From Methylotenera_A sp044228245 (GTDB lineage Bacteria > Pseudomonadota > Gammaproteobacteria > Burkholderiales > Methylophilaceae), in contig JBGAVG010000009.1 in NCBI GenBank assembly GCA_044228245.1, forward strand, positions 1 through 64,000: DNA of 64,000 nucleotides, given 5' to 3'. How positions within the stretch are numbered: the stretch's first letter is position 1; each line of letters begins with the position of its first letter. The notes below the pieces were generated by a model that made no database searches, was not told where the DNA came from, and was given only the letters and a program-made list of their open reading frames with translations. Made by a program: the position numbers and the translations under genes. Positions 49,767 through 58,292 of this stretch are shown piece by piece.

Positions 49767-50327
49767 TTACGCGACAGTCAGTTGGAATACATGCCGCCGA
49801 GTACCAGCGCGCCCCACTTCTCGAAAACCAGCGTTCTCGAATGTCGGAACGAAGCCCATAAACCGATAACTCGGAGATTCTGGATCGACTGGATAAGCCT
49901 CCACAATCGAGGCACCTCTGGACTTGGCAAAGTCGATGGCTGCGGCAATGATTCGTTGTGTAATGCCCTGGCCGCGCAACCTGCGAACAACAAAGAAGCA
50001 AGCGATTGACCAAACACCTTCGTCGGGGCTGCCATCATCAACGAGCCGACGGTAGGTTGATCTTGGTGCTACGGAGCACCACGCGACGGGTTCTTCATCA
50101 AGGTAACCAAGTAGCCCCACTATCGTTCCAGCAGCGATACGTTTGGCAATGGCGGCTTTGCGGCTCGTGCCGTCAGTACGTTTTGCTTCCTCTGGCGTTG
50201 CGCGCCAGACCATGCACCAACAAGCCTTTGGGCCACCTCGACACTCGAAAAGACTCTCGAAGTTAGACCAACTGTCGGCGGTGACTTCTCGGAAGACAAC
50301 GCGATCAATTTCTGCTGCATCAGTCAC
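49767..50327 (-). CDS. GNAT-family N-acetyltransferase (cassette gene)
   Basis: A 186-residue acetyltransferase. I start at the GTG at 50327, just past the gyrB stop; the open frame runs on to 50402 inside gyrB, which is unlikely to be used. The N-terminal part (CRGGPKACWCMVWRATPEEA) and the acetyl-CoA region (WSIACFFVVRRLRGQGITQR, then IIAAAIDFAKSRGASIVEAY) are clear, as is the closing YRFMGFVPTFENAGF. Substrate unknown: antibiotics, amino acids or small molecules are all possible. Its tight coupling to DUF1761 and the attC site mark it as a mobile cassette gene. Confidence 0.85.
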   Translation of the reverse strand: MTDAAEIDRVVFREVTADSWSNFESLFECRGGPKACWCMVWRATPEEAKRTDGTSRKAAIAKRIAAGTIVGLLGYLDEEPVAWCSVAPRSTYRRLVDDGSPDEGVWSIACFFVVRRLRGQGITQRIIAAAIDFAKSRGASIVEAYPVDPESPSYRFMGFVPTFENAGFREVGRAGTRRHVFQLTVA

Positions 50328-50331
50328 CCGT

Positions 50332-52743
50332 TTAAATATCCAAATTACTTGCACCCAACGCATTGCTTTCAATAAACGCGCGGCGTGGCTCGACGTTATC
50401 ACCCATCAGCGTGGTAAAGATTTCATCGGCGGCAATGGCGTCATCAATCTGCACTTTCAATAAACGGCGCACTTTCGGATCCATGGTGGTTTCCCACAGC
50501 TGTTCCGGGTTCATCTCGCCCAGGCCTTTGTAACGTTGAATATTGAGCGTATTTTTAGCCTCGCTTAATAGCCAATCCAGCGCTTGCTTGAAGGTGGCTA
50601 CCGCCTGTTCTTTTTCGTTACGTTTAACCACTGAGCCCGTGCCGATTAAGCCGTGCAGCATGGTGGATACTTTTAGAATCTGCCTGTAATCGCCGCTACT
50701 TAAAAACTCTGCATCTATCACGCAGCATTGCAGGTTGCCATGCACGTATTTGTTCACTTCCAGACGATAGGTATTGGTTTCTGCATCAAAGCCCACAATC
50801 ACCTCGCTGCCGATAGCGCCTAAAATGGGGCGCAACTGCTCGGCCACTTTATTGGCATTGGCTTCGCTGCTTAAATCGATTTCGCCTACATCCTGAATCG
50901 CGCGCAGTACGCTTTCGTCATACAGCGCGGCGATGCGGCGAATCACCGCTTCCGTCAGCACCATCTGCTTGGCGATTTCGCCCAACGGCTCGCCCGTGAT
51001 AATGCCGGCATTGGTTTTAGTATCGAGCTCCGCCCCTTTGAGTGCGGAATTCAGCAGGTAAATATCCAGTTCCTGCTGGTCTTTTAGATAGCGTTCATCT
51101 TTGCCCTGCTTCACCTTGTACAGCGGCGGCTGGGCAATATAGATATGGCCGCGCTCTACCAACTCCGTCATTTGACGGTAGAAGAATGTGAGCAACAGCG
51201 TGCGGATATGCGCGCCATCGACGTCGGCATCGGTCATGATGATAATGCGGTGGTAGCGCAATTTCTCGGCGCTGAAATCGTCTTTGCCAATGCTGGTGCC
51301 GAGTGCAGTAATCAACGTGGCAATTTCCTGACTGCCCAATAATTTATCAAAACGCGCTTTTTCTACGTTTAAAATTTTACCTTTGAGCGGCAAAATGGCC
51401 TGGTTTTTACGATCGCGCCCTTGTTTGGCCGAGCCGCCCGCAGAGTCACCCTCGACCAGATAAAGCTCGCACAGTGCCGGGTCTTTTTCCTGGCAATCTG
51501 CCAGCTTGCCGGGTAAGCCAAGTGTATCCATCACGCCCTTGCGGCGGGTGATTTCGCGCGCTTTACGCGCAGCTTCGCGCGCACGCGCGGCCTCGACAAT
51601 TTTGCCGCAGATGATTTTGGCATCTGCCGGGTTCTCGGCCAAAAAGTCCGCAAGTTTCGCAGAAACCACTTCTGAAACCACAGGTTGCACCTCGGATGAA
51701 ACCAGTTTATCTTTGGTTTGTGATGAGAATTTAGGATCGGGCACTTTCACTGACAGCACGCAGGTAATGCCTTCACGCATGTCGTCGCCCGTGGTTTCCA
51801 CTTTGGCTTTTTTCGCCAACTCGCTTTGCTCGATATATTGATTTAGCGTACGCGTCATGGCCGTGCGCAGGCCAGTTAAGTGTGTGCCGCCATCGCGTTG
51901 AGGAATATTATTGGTAAAGCATTGCACCGTTTCAGAATAACTGTCGTTCCATTGCATGGCCACTTCAACCGTCATGCCGTCTTTTTCGCCAATGGCGTAG
52001 AAAACTTTAGGATGCAGCACAGACTTCGTGCGGTTCATGTATTCCACAAAACCCTTGATGCCGCCGGAATAGGCAAAGTTCTCGCTTTTGCCCGTGCGCT
52101 GATCGATGAGCTCGATTTTGACGCCATTGTTAAGAAACGAAAGCTCGCGGATACGTTTGGCCAGGATTTCAAAGTGGTATTCCACCAGAACAAAGGTTTC
52201 TACCGAGGCCAAAAAGTGTACTTCGGTGCCTTTTTTATCGGTTTTACCGGTTAAAGCCAGCGGTGCCACGGGTACCCCACGTTGAAACTCCATTTGGTGC
52301 ACTTGGCCGTTGCGGTAGATTTTTAAGCGCAGCCAATCCGATAGCGCATTCACCACCGATACGCCCACGCCATGCAGGCCGCCAGATACTTTGTAAGAGT
52401 TTTGATCGAACTTGCCTCCCGCATGCAGCTCGGTCATCACGATCTCGGCTGCAGAGCGTTTAGGGTCGTGTTTGTCGTCCTCTTTGATATCGGTAGGAAT
52501 ACCCCTGCCGTTGTCTGAGACGCTAATTGAGTTATCCGGATGGATGATGACCTTGATGTCATCGCAATGTCCAGCCAGCGCTTCGTCAATGGCGTTATCG
52601 AGCACCTCGAACACCATATGATGTAGGCCGGAACCATCGCTTGTGTCGCCAATGTACATGCCGGGGCGTTTACGCACGGCATCGAGGCCTTCTAAAATTT
52701 TAATGCTGTCTGAGTTATATTCTTGCTGCGGGGCTTTTGCCAT
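50332..52743 (-). CDS. gyrB: DNA gyrase subunit B
   Basis: ATPase subunit of gyrase, which introduces negative supercoils. The protein has 803 residues, the size of the Gram-negative form. The GHKL ATPase domain has the motifs VLDNAIDEALAGHCDDI, VSDNGRGIPTD and GGLHGVGVSVVNALS. The Toprim domain has LVEGDSAGGSAKQGRDRKNQ and IIMTDADVDGAHIRTLLLTF. The C-terminus NALGASNLDI is the normal family end, so the cassette behind it has not truncated it. Its stop codon abuts the cassette. Confidence 0.98.
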   Translation of the reverse strand: MAKAPQQEYNSDSIKILEGLDAVRKRPGMYIGDTSDGSGLHHMVFEVLDNAIDEALAGHCDDIKVIIHPDNSISVSDNGRGIPTDIKEDDKHDPKRSAAEIVMTELHAGGKFDQNSYKVSGGLHGVGVSVVNALSDWLRLKIYRNGQVHQMEFQRGVPVAPLALTGKTDKKGTEVHFLASVETFVLVEYHFEILAKRIRELSFLNNGVKIELIDQRTGKSENFAYSGGIKGFVEYMNRTKSVLHPKVFYAIGEKDGMTVEVAMQWNDSYSETVQCFTNNIPQRDGGTHLTGLRTAMTRTLNQYIEQSELAKKAKVETTGDDMREGITCVLSVKVPDPKFSSQTKDKLVSSEVQPVVSEVVSAKLADFLAENPADAKIICGKIVEAARAREAARKAREITRRKGVMDTLGLPGKLADCQEKDPALCELYLVEGDSAGGSAKQGRDRKNQAILPLKGKILNVEKARFDKLLGSQEIATLITALGTSIGKDDFSAEKLRYHRIIIMTDADVDGAHIRTLLLTFFYRQMTELVERGHIYIAQPPLYKVKQGKDERYLKDQQELDIYLLNSALKGAELDTKTNAGIITGEPLGEIAKQMVLTEAVIRRIAALYDESVLRAIQDVGEIDLSSEANANKVAEQLRPILGAIGSEVIVGFDAETNTYRLEVNKYVHGNLQCCVIDAEFLSSGDYRQILKVSTMLHGLIGTGSVVKRNEKEQAVATFKQALDWLLSEAKNTLNIQRYKGLGEMNPEQLWETTMDPKVRRLLKVQIDDAIAADEIFTTLMGDNVEPRRAFIESNALGASNLDI

Positions 52744-52791
52744 AATCGTTTCTTTTAAATAGTTTCTGGTTTTGTTGAGTATTAAACCGGG

Positions 52792-53892
52792 TTAAATGCG
52801 CATCGGCATGACCACGTATTTGTAATTTTCATCATTGGGCACTGTAATCAGGCAACTGCTGTTGGCATCAGCAAACGAGAAATTGATATTTTCATCGCTA
52901 ACGTTATTCAATACGTCGATTAAATAAGTCACGTTAAAGCCAATATCCAAGGCATCTTTAGCGTAATCAATCTCAAGCTCTTCTTCCGCTTCTTCCTGCT
53001 CGGTATTGGTACTGATGAGTTTTAGATTGTTATTGCCAAGCACCATACGGATACCGCGATATTTCTCGTTCGACAGGATTGATGCACGTTGCATGGCAGT
53101 GAGTATGTTCAAACGATTGGCGGTAAACGTATTCTGATGACCGCTAGGAATGACGCGGTTGTAATCCGGGAATTTACCATCGATCACTTTAGAAATTAAT
53201 CGGATATCGCTGAATGCAAAATTGACCTGTCCCGCGTTGATTTCGATCGTGACTTCTTCCTCGCTGTCATTGAGCAGCTTGATCAGTTCTATCACGGTTT
53301 TGCGTGGCAAGATAACTTCCGTTTTTTCGTAACTTTGATTGAGCGTGGTTGAAGTAAAGCTCAGGCGATGTCCATCGGTACCTACCAAATTTAATTTATT
53401 TTCATTCACTTCGAGCAACAATCCATTGAGATAATAGCGAATATCCTGCTGCGCCATCGCAAACTCTACTTGTTTGAGCAATTTTTTAAATGCGATCTGG
53501 CTGATTTTAATCTGTGTATTATCGCCCGTGACCTTGGTCATAACCGGATAATCTGCCGCTGGCAAGGTCTGCAGATTAAACCGACTTTTGCCAGCTTTAA
53601 CCGTAATGCGACTATCGTTGCTCACCATATCAATATCTACACCTTCTGGTAGCGAGCGGCAGATATCCAGTAGTTTTTTTGCAGAGATGGTAGTGGATAA
53701 TTCACCATTGAATGCACTTTCAACACCAAGCGAGATTTGCATTTCCAGATCTGTCGCAGTCAGCTGGATACTATTCTTTTTCGCTTCCAGCAATAAATTG
53801 GAAAGGATTGGAAGTGTATGACGACGCTCAACAATACTGCTGACACTGGTAAGTGGCTTTAACAGGATTTCACGGTTGATTTTGATTTGCAT
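52792..53892 (-). CDS. dnaN: DNA polymerase III beta subunit (sliding clamp)
   Basis: Processivity clamp of the replicase. The protein has 366 residues, three clamp domains, with the N-terminus MQIKINREILLKPLTSVSSI and the C-terminus NYKYVVMPMRI. It lies 48 bp upstream of gyrB and 288 bp downstream of dnaA, the classical dnaA-dnaN-gyrB order without recF. Confidence 0.98.
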   Translation of the reverse strand: MQIKINREILLKPLTSVSSIVERRHTLPILSNLLLEAKKNSIQLTATDLEMQISLGVESAFNGELSTTISAKKLLDICRSLPEGVDIDMVSNDSRITVKAGKSRFNLQTLPAADYPVMTKVTGDNTQIKISQIAFKKLLKQVEFAMAQQDIRYYLNGLLLEVNENKLNLVGTDGHRLSFTSTTLNQSYEKTEVILPRKTVIELIKLLNDSEEEVTIEINAGQVNFAFSDIRLISKVIDGKFPDYNRVIPSGHQNTFTANRLNILTAMQRASILSNEKYRGIRMVLGNNNLKLISTNTEQEEAEEELEIDYAKDALDIGFNVTYLIDVLNNVSDENINFSFADANSSCLITVPNDENYKYVVMPMRI

Positions 53893-53934
53893 GGTTGTTT
53901 TCCCAATGTGCTTAAGTTTTACGTAGTTAAAAGA

Positions 53935-54145
53935 TCTTGGTTAATTAGATGTTTAATATATATTTAAAAATAATAATAGTAATAATGTACAATTTTTCTG
54001 TTGATAACGTGATTAAAATTAATTAAATCAATAAGTTGCTATAAATTTTTGCCTGTTTAAAATTAACTTTTCTGCTGCGGATTAAATGTGCATAAAATTT
54101 TAACCGTTGAAAAGATAGTGTTTAAATCATATTTAATCCACAAGT
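53935..54145. other. oriC: Predicted replication origin (oriC) in the dnaN-dnaA spacer
   Basis: The 288-bp spacer is extremely AT-rich. It holds a perfect DnaA box (54087-54095, TTATGCACA on the minus strand), near-boxes at 53999-54007 (TTATCAACA on minus) and 54134-54142 (TAATCCACA), and the run TAATAATAGTAATAA at about 53971-53985. The last reads as five [T/A]A[G/A] trinucleotides beside the 53999 box, as in DnaA-trio unwinding elements. The stretch left of it (AATATATATTTAAAAA) is easily melted. A further perfect box lies upstream of dnaA at 55692. Which spacer is the working origin cannot be settled from sequence alone. Confidence 0.6.
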
Positions 54146-54180
54146 TAATATTGTTTTAATCACAACGGTTATTTTAGTGC

Positions 54181-55560
54181 CTAATCCCTGATGACTTGCG
54201 TCAAAAATCCAATATCTCGTGCAATTGCCTGATCATTCAAGCGTAACTGTTCTATTTCCTCACAGGCGTGCATTACCGTGGTGTGGTGACGGCTGCCAAA
54301 GGCTTCACCAATTTCTGGAAAGCTGTGGTTGGTAAGCTCTCTCGCCAGACTCATGGCAATTTGCCTGGGCCGGGCAAAATTGCGCGAGCGTTTTTTGCTA
54401 TGCATCTCACTGACCTTGATTTTGTAATAATCAGCGACAGTTTTCTGAATGTTTTCGATTGTAATCTGGCGGCCGCGTACCGCGATTAAATCACGCAGTG
54501 CATCTTTTGCAAGGTGAACATCTATGGCATGCCCGGTAAATTGTGCCATGGCAATGATGCGGTTTAGCGCGCCTTCCAGCTCGCGTACACTGGAACGGAT
54601 TTGTTTGGCGACAAAAAAAGCCACGTCTTCCGTCAGGCTGATTTTAGACTCTTCCGCTTTCTTAAGTAAAATCGCGACGCGCATCTCGAGTTCCGGCGGC
54701 TCAACCGCAACGGTTAATCCCCAGCTAAAGCGGGTGCGCAAGCGTTCATCGACATCTATAATTTCTTTGGGATAAGTATCGCAGGTAATCACGATTTGCT
54801 TTTTTTCTTCAATCAGCGTGTTAAATGCGTAAAAAAACTCTTCCTGGGTGCGTGTTTTTTTGGCGAAAAACTGAATATCATCAATCAGCAATAAATCCAG
54901 TGAATGATATTGCCGTTTAAACTCATCAAATGCTTTGTTTTCGTAGGCTTTTACCACATCAGATACATAGCGCTCGGCGTGCAGATAACGAATGTTGGCA
55001 TCCGGATTCTGATGTTTCAACTGATTGCCAATCGCTTGCAATAAATGGGTTTTACCCAGCCCCACCCCTCCATAAATAAATAATGGGTTATAAGCCTGGC
55101 CAGGATTGTCAGCCACCTGTATGGCGGCAGCCCGCGCGAGCTGATTAGCACGCCCTGTGACATAATTCTCAAAATTGAAGCTGGTATTTAAGCCTGATGC
55201 GCGTTCACCGGAACGGCGATTTACCAGGGCTTTTGCCGTTACAACTTTTGTTGCGCTGACATCGTCATTCTCTGCGGGAATGGCACTTTTGTTTGATATC
55301 TCAGATTTGGCCTTGTTGGCAATTTTTTCACTAATTAGCAACTCAACCACCGTATTTTCTGGCAACAATTCAGATGCAAGTGTTTCTATTTTGCTTAAGA
55401 AGCGATCTTTTACCCACTGCTGTACAAATTTATTAGGGGCAAGCAAACGGACGGTATTATCCACCACCTCCATTTTTAAGGGTTTGATCCAGGTATTAAA
55501 TTGTTGTGCAGACAGCTCTTGTTCAAAGCGACTAAGGCAGGTAGACCAAAAATTTTCCAT
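54181..55560 (-). CDS. dnaA: Chromosomal replication initiator DnaA
   Basis: The protein binds DnaA boxes and opens the origin. The protein has 459 residues. Domain I begins FWSTCLSRFEQELSAQQFNT; a linker (about 85-125) follows; the AAA+ domain has FIYGGVGLGKTHLLQAIGNQ (Walker A), LLLIDDIQFFA (Walker B) and ERLRTRFSWGL. Domain IV ends with the DNA-binding signature SRHHTTVMHACEEIEQL. It is the first gene of the leftward replication cluster. Confidence 0.99.
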   Translation of the reverse strand: MENFWSTCLSRFEQELSAQQFNTWIKPLKMEVVDNTVRLLAPNKFVQQWVKDRFLSKIETLASELLPENTVVELLISEKIANKAKSEISNKSAIPAENDDVSATKVVTAKALVNRRSGERASGLNTSFNFENYVTGRANQLARAAAIQVADNPGQAYNPLFIYGGVGLGKTHLLQAIGNQLKHQNPDANIRYLHAERYVSDVVKAYENKAFDEFKRQYHSLDLLLIDDIQFFAKKTRTQEEFFYAFNTLIEEKKQIVITCDTYPKEIIDVDERLRTRFSWGLTVAVEPPELEMRVAILLKKAEESKISLTEDVAFFVAKQIRSSVRELEGALNRIIAMAQFTGHAIDVHLAKDALRDLIAVRGRQITIENIQKTVADYYKIKVSEMHSKKRSRNFARPRQIAMSLARELTNHSFPEIGEAFGSRHHTTVMHACEEIEQLRLNDQAIARDIGFLTQVIRD

Positions 55561-55691
55561 CGGTTGCCCGAAACCCCTTGCAATTATTGTTAACTTAATG
55601 ATTTTATTATGATTAATTATTTAACAGGTGTTAATTAAACAAGTTTAAATCATTATAAATTAGCAGGCTATTCTAGCTGGTTTAGCCAGAC

Positions 55692-55700
55692 TTATCCACA
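55692..55700 (+). promoter_or_regulatory. DnaA box upstream of dnaA
   Basis: TTATCCACA, an exact consensus DnaA box, lies 132 bp upstream of dnaA in the dnaA-rpmH spacer. It may serve dnaA autoregulation or be part of the origin. The rest of the spacer (55561-55798) is AT-rich with a small inverted repeat CTGG-TTTAG-CCAG at 55677-55689. Confidence 0.65.
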
Positions 55701-55732
55701 GGCAATCAAACATTTATTAAACTAAATATCGG

Positions 55733-55762
55733 TTGACAGAATGGAGGGTTATCGGGTTTAAT
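55733..55762 (+). promoter_or_regulatory. rpmH promoter
   Basis: A perfect TTGACA at 55733-55738 is followed after 18 bp by TTTAAT. The rpmH start codon lies 37 bp beyond. It would drive rpmH, rnpA, yidD and yidC. Confidence 0.6.
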
Positions 55763-55798
55763 ATAGGGCTTTGTAGCATTTGCTAGCCGGAGATTTCA

Positions 55799-55933
55799 AT
55801 GAAACGTACTTACCAACCTTCTAAAACACGTCGTGCACGTACCCATGGCTTTTTGGTGCGCATGAAAACTAAAGGCGGTCGCGCAGTTATAGCAGCCCGC
55901 CGCGCTAAGGGCCGTGCTCGCTTAGGTCTTTAA
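55799..55933 (+). CDS. rpmH: 50S ribosomal protein L34
   Basis: A 44-residue basic ribosomal protein, too short for most automatic ORF lists. It reads MKRTYQPSKTRRARTHGFLV and ends AARRAKGRARLGL, the universal L34 pattern. It has GGAG 6 bp before the ATG. It heads the rpmH-rnpA-yidD-yidC-mnmE cluster. Confidence 0.98.
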   Translation: MKRTYQPSKTRRARTHGFLVRMKTKGGRAVIAARRAKGRARLGL

Positions 55934-56001
55934 TTGCAGCTACTGTCATTTGATTCAGATGATAGTAATGATTTAGTCGCTTAAAGAATTAAGAATATCA
56001 A

Positions 56002-56355
56002 TTGGCATCGTTTAGATTTACTAAACAAGCCAAAATTGTAAAAACGGATGATTTTTCATCCGTTTTTAATTTGCGCAAACGCATTGCCAACAAGCATTTA
56101 GTGATGCGTTATCGGTTGAATGAGGCCGGAACTGCGCGTTTGGGTTTGATCGTGAGTAAAAAAACATCAAAACTGGCTGTACAGCGCAATTATATGCGGC
56201 GTGTATTGCGGGAATTGTTCAGATTAAACCGGCACCGTTTACCGGTGGTTGATTTGGTGATTCAAGTACAAAAAGCATTTGAAAAACCAGATTTTTTTGA
56301 GATAAAACAAGAATTTGAGTATTTAATACAAAAACTTGTTACAAAAGATCATTAA
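56002..56355 (+). CDS. rnpA: Ribonuclease P protein component
   Basis: Protein subunit of RNase P, which matures tRNA 5' ends. From the TTG at 56002 it has 117 residues. The RNA-binding signature VQRNYMRRVLRELFR is intact, preceded by RLGLIVSKKTSKLA. No ATG is available near the family N-terminus FRFTKQAKIVKTDDF, so TTG is the likely start. Confidence 0.96.
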   Translation: MASFRFTKQAKIVKTDDFSSVFNLRKRIANKHLVMRYRLNEAGTARLGLIVSKKTSKLAVQRNYMRRVLRELFRLNRHRLPVVDLVIQVQKAFEKPDFFEIKQEFEYLIQKLVTKDH

Positions 56356-56396
56356 AAATTCAATTTCTCGCTAATTATGAGGTATGGGCCAAATAA

Positions 56397-56606
56397 ATGT
56401 CACGGATTTTGATAGTACTTATTAAAGCATATCAAATTGCGTTAAGTCCGTTTTTTGGTCAACAGTGCCGGTTTACCCCAACCTGTTCACATTATGCGGT
56501 CGAATGCATACAAAAACATGGTGCGTTAAAGGGTTTATGGCTGGCGATCAAGCGATTATCGCATTGTCATCCCTGGCATGTGGGTGGTCACGATCCTGTG
56601 CCATAA
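56397..56606 (+). CDS. yidD: Membrane protein insertion efficiency factor YidD
   Basis: A 69-residue membrane-associated protein that helps YidC insert proteins. The family signature FFGQQCRFTPTCSHYAVECI and the ending HPWHVGGHDPVP are present. It lies between rnpA and yidC, its usual place. Confidence 0.95.
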   Translation: MSRILIVLIKAYQIALSPFFGQQCRFTPTCSHYAVECIQKHGALKGLWLAIKRLSHCHPWHVGGHDPVP

Positions 56607-56663
56607 TGCTCGTAGCATTAAAAATGGTTACAATTTATATAACTTACTGATTATAAAGAATCT

Positions 56664-58292
56664 ATGGATACACGCCGCTTAATTTTATTTGTTATTTTTT
56701 CATTTTCCATTTTGATGCTGTGGGATTCATGGCAGCAAAAAAACAAGCCGCACACTCCTGCTCAGCAGCAAGCGCAAGTGGAGGTTCCATCTGTAGCGGA
56801 CAATGCCAGTACCGCGATGAATGTGGCGGATGAAAAAAGTTTCAAGCTTGAAAAAGGTCAGCGCATCAAAGTTTCCACTGATTTATATCAAGCAGAAATC
56901 GACACAACGGGTGGTGACTTGCGCTATTTGTTGCTTAATCAGCATCGTGCCGCGGAGGTAAAAAGTGGCAACTTTGTGTTGATGGATGACGCACAGAAAC
57001 CCATGCTGTACGTTGCACAGACCGGCTTGCTAGGCGGTGATTTGCCCAATCACAAATCAGTATTTACCAGTGCGGCAGAAAGCTACACATTGGCGGATGG
57101 CGCTACTAGCCAAGAAGTACGGCTATCTTGGGTGGGTAATGGCATCAGCGTAGATAAGATTTACACCTTTCATCGCGGTAGTTATGTAATAGACGTCACT
57201 TATCAAATCAACAATGGCAGTGCCGCAGTTGTTACGCCATCTGTTTATTATCAAATCGTGCATGATAACCAATCCAAGCAAGGTTCTGCGATGATGCCCA
57301 CGTTTACGGGCGGCGCATATTTTACCGAGGCAGATAAATTCACAAAAATTAATTTTGCGGACATGGCCGAAGAAAGCCTATCAAAATCCAGTAAAGATGG
57401 TTGGATTGGTTTGGTTGAACATTACTTTGCGAGCGCATGGATTCCAGCAAATGGTGTAGCGCGTGAGTTTTATACTAAGCAATTATCTGAACACATTTTT
57501 GCTTTAGGGGTGGTTACACCAGGTACGAGCCTGGCAGCGGGTGCTAAAACCGAGATTCGTGCTAAATTATTTGCCGGGCCGCAAACGCATACAGATTTAG
57601 CCGCTGCTGCACCGGGGCTGGAGTATGCGGTGGATTACGGCTGGCTTACTGTGGTGGCGAAACCGTTGTTCTGGATATTGTCGAAAATTTTTACCCTGGT
57701 GCATAACTGGGGTGTGGCGATTATTTTATTAACGGTACTGATCAAAGCTGCATTTTTTCCACTTTCAGCAGCAAGCTATAAATCGATGGCACAAATGCGC
57801 GAATTGGCGCCACGTTTGCAGGCGATGAAAGAAAAGTTCGGTGATGATAAACAGAAAATGCAGCAGGCAATGATGGAGCTTTACCGCACGGAAAAAATCA
57901 ACCCAATGGGTGGATGTTTGCCAATCCTGGTGCAAATTCCTGTTTTTATTGCACTTTATTGGGTGTTGTTAGGCTCGGTAGAGTTGCGTCATGCGCCATT
58001 TTTTGGCTGGATCCAAGACTTGTCCGCGGTTGACCCATGGTATGTGCTGCCAATTCTAATGGGCGCGACCATGATTATCCAAACCTATTTGAACCCTGCG
58101 CCGACTGATCCGATGCAAGCGAAAATCATGAAGATAATGCCGGTCGTATTTAGTGTCTTTTTCTTCTTTTTCCCTGCCGGCCTGGTGTTGTACTGGCTGG
58201 TGAACAATATCCTGTCTATCTGGCAGCAATGGTATGTGAATAAATCCATTCATGCTGCCGCCTTAGCCAAAAAAGGCAATGCAAAAAAATAA
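56664..58292 (+). CDS. yidC: Membrane protein insertase YidC
   Basis: Inserts proteins into the inner membrane with or without SecYEG. The protein has 542 residues. An N-terminal anchor (LILFVIFSFSILMLWDSW) precedes a large periplasmic domain (about 60-330). The conserved 60KD core follows: NWGVAIILLTVLIKAAFFPL, MGGCLPILVQIPVFIALYWV and the last helices before a basic tail. It overlaps mnmE by 14 bp. Confidence 0.97.
   Translation: MDTRRLILFVIFSFSILMLWDSWQQKNKPHTPAQQQAQVEVPSVADNASTAMNVADEKSFKLEKGQRIKVSTDLYQAEIDTTGGDLRYLLLNQHRAAEVKSGNFVLMDDAQKPMLYVAQTGLLGGDLPNHKSVFTSAAESYTLADGATSQEVRLSWVGNGISVDKIYTFHRGSYVIDVTYQINNGSAAVVTPSVYYQIVHDNQSKQGSAMMPTFTGGAYFTEADKFTKINFADMAEESLSKSSKDGWIGLVEHYFASAWIPANGVAREFYTKQLSEHIFALGVVTPGTSLAAGAKTEIRAKLFAGPQTHTDLAAAAPGLEYAVDYGWLTVVAKPLFWILSKIFTLVHNWGVAIILLTVLIKAAFFPLSAASYKSMAQMRELAPRLQAMKEKFGDDKQKMQQAMMELYRTEKINPMGGCLPILVQIPVFIALYWVLLGSVELRHAPFFGWIQDLSAVDPWYVLPILMGATMIIQTYLNPAPTDPMQAKIMKIMPVVFSVFFFFFPAGLVLYWLVNNILSIWQQWYVNKSIHAAALAKKGNAKK

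Noticed and set aside
50328..50402. N-terminal extension of the GNAT protein into gyrB
   Set aside because: It would overlap the gyrB 3' end by about 70 bp, and the added residues do not look like part of a GNAT fold.
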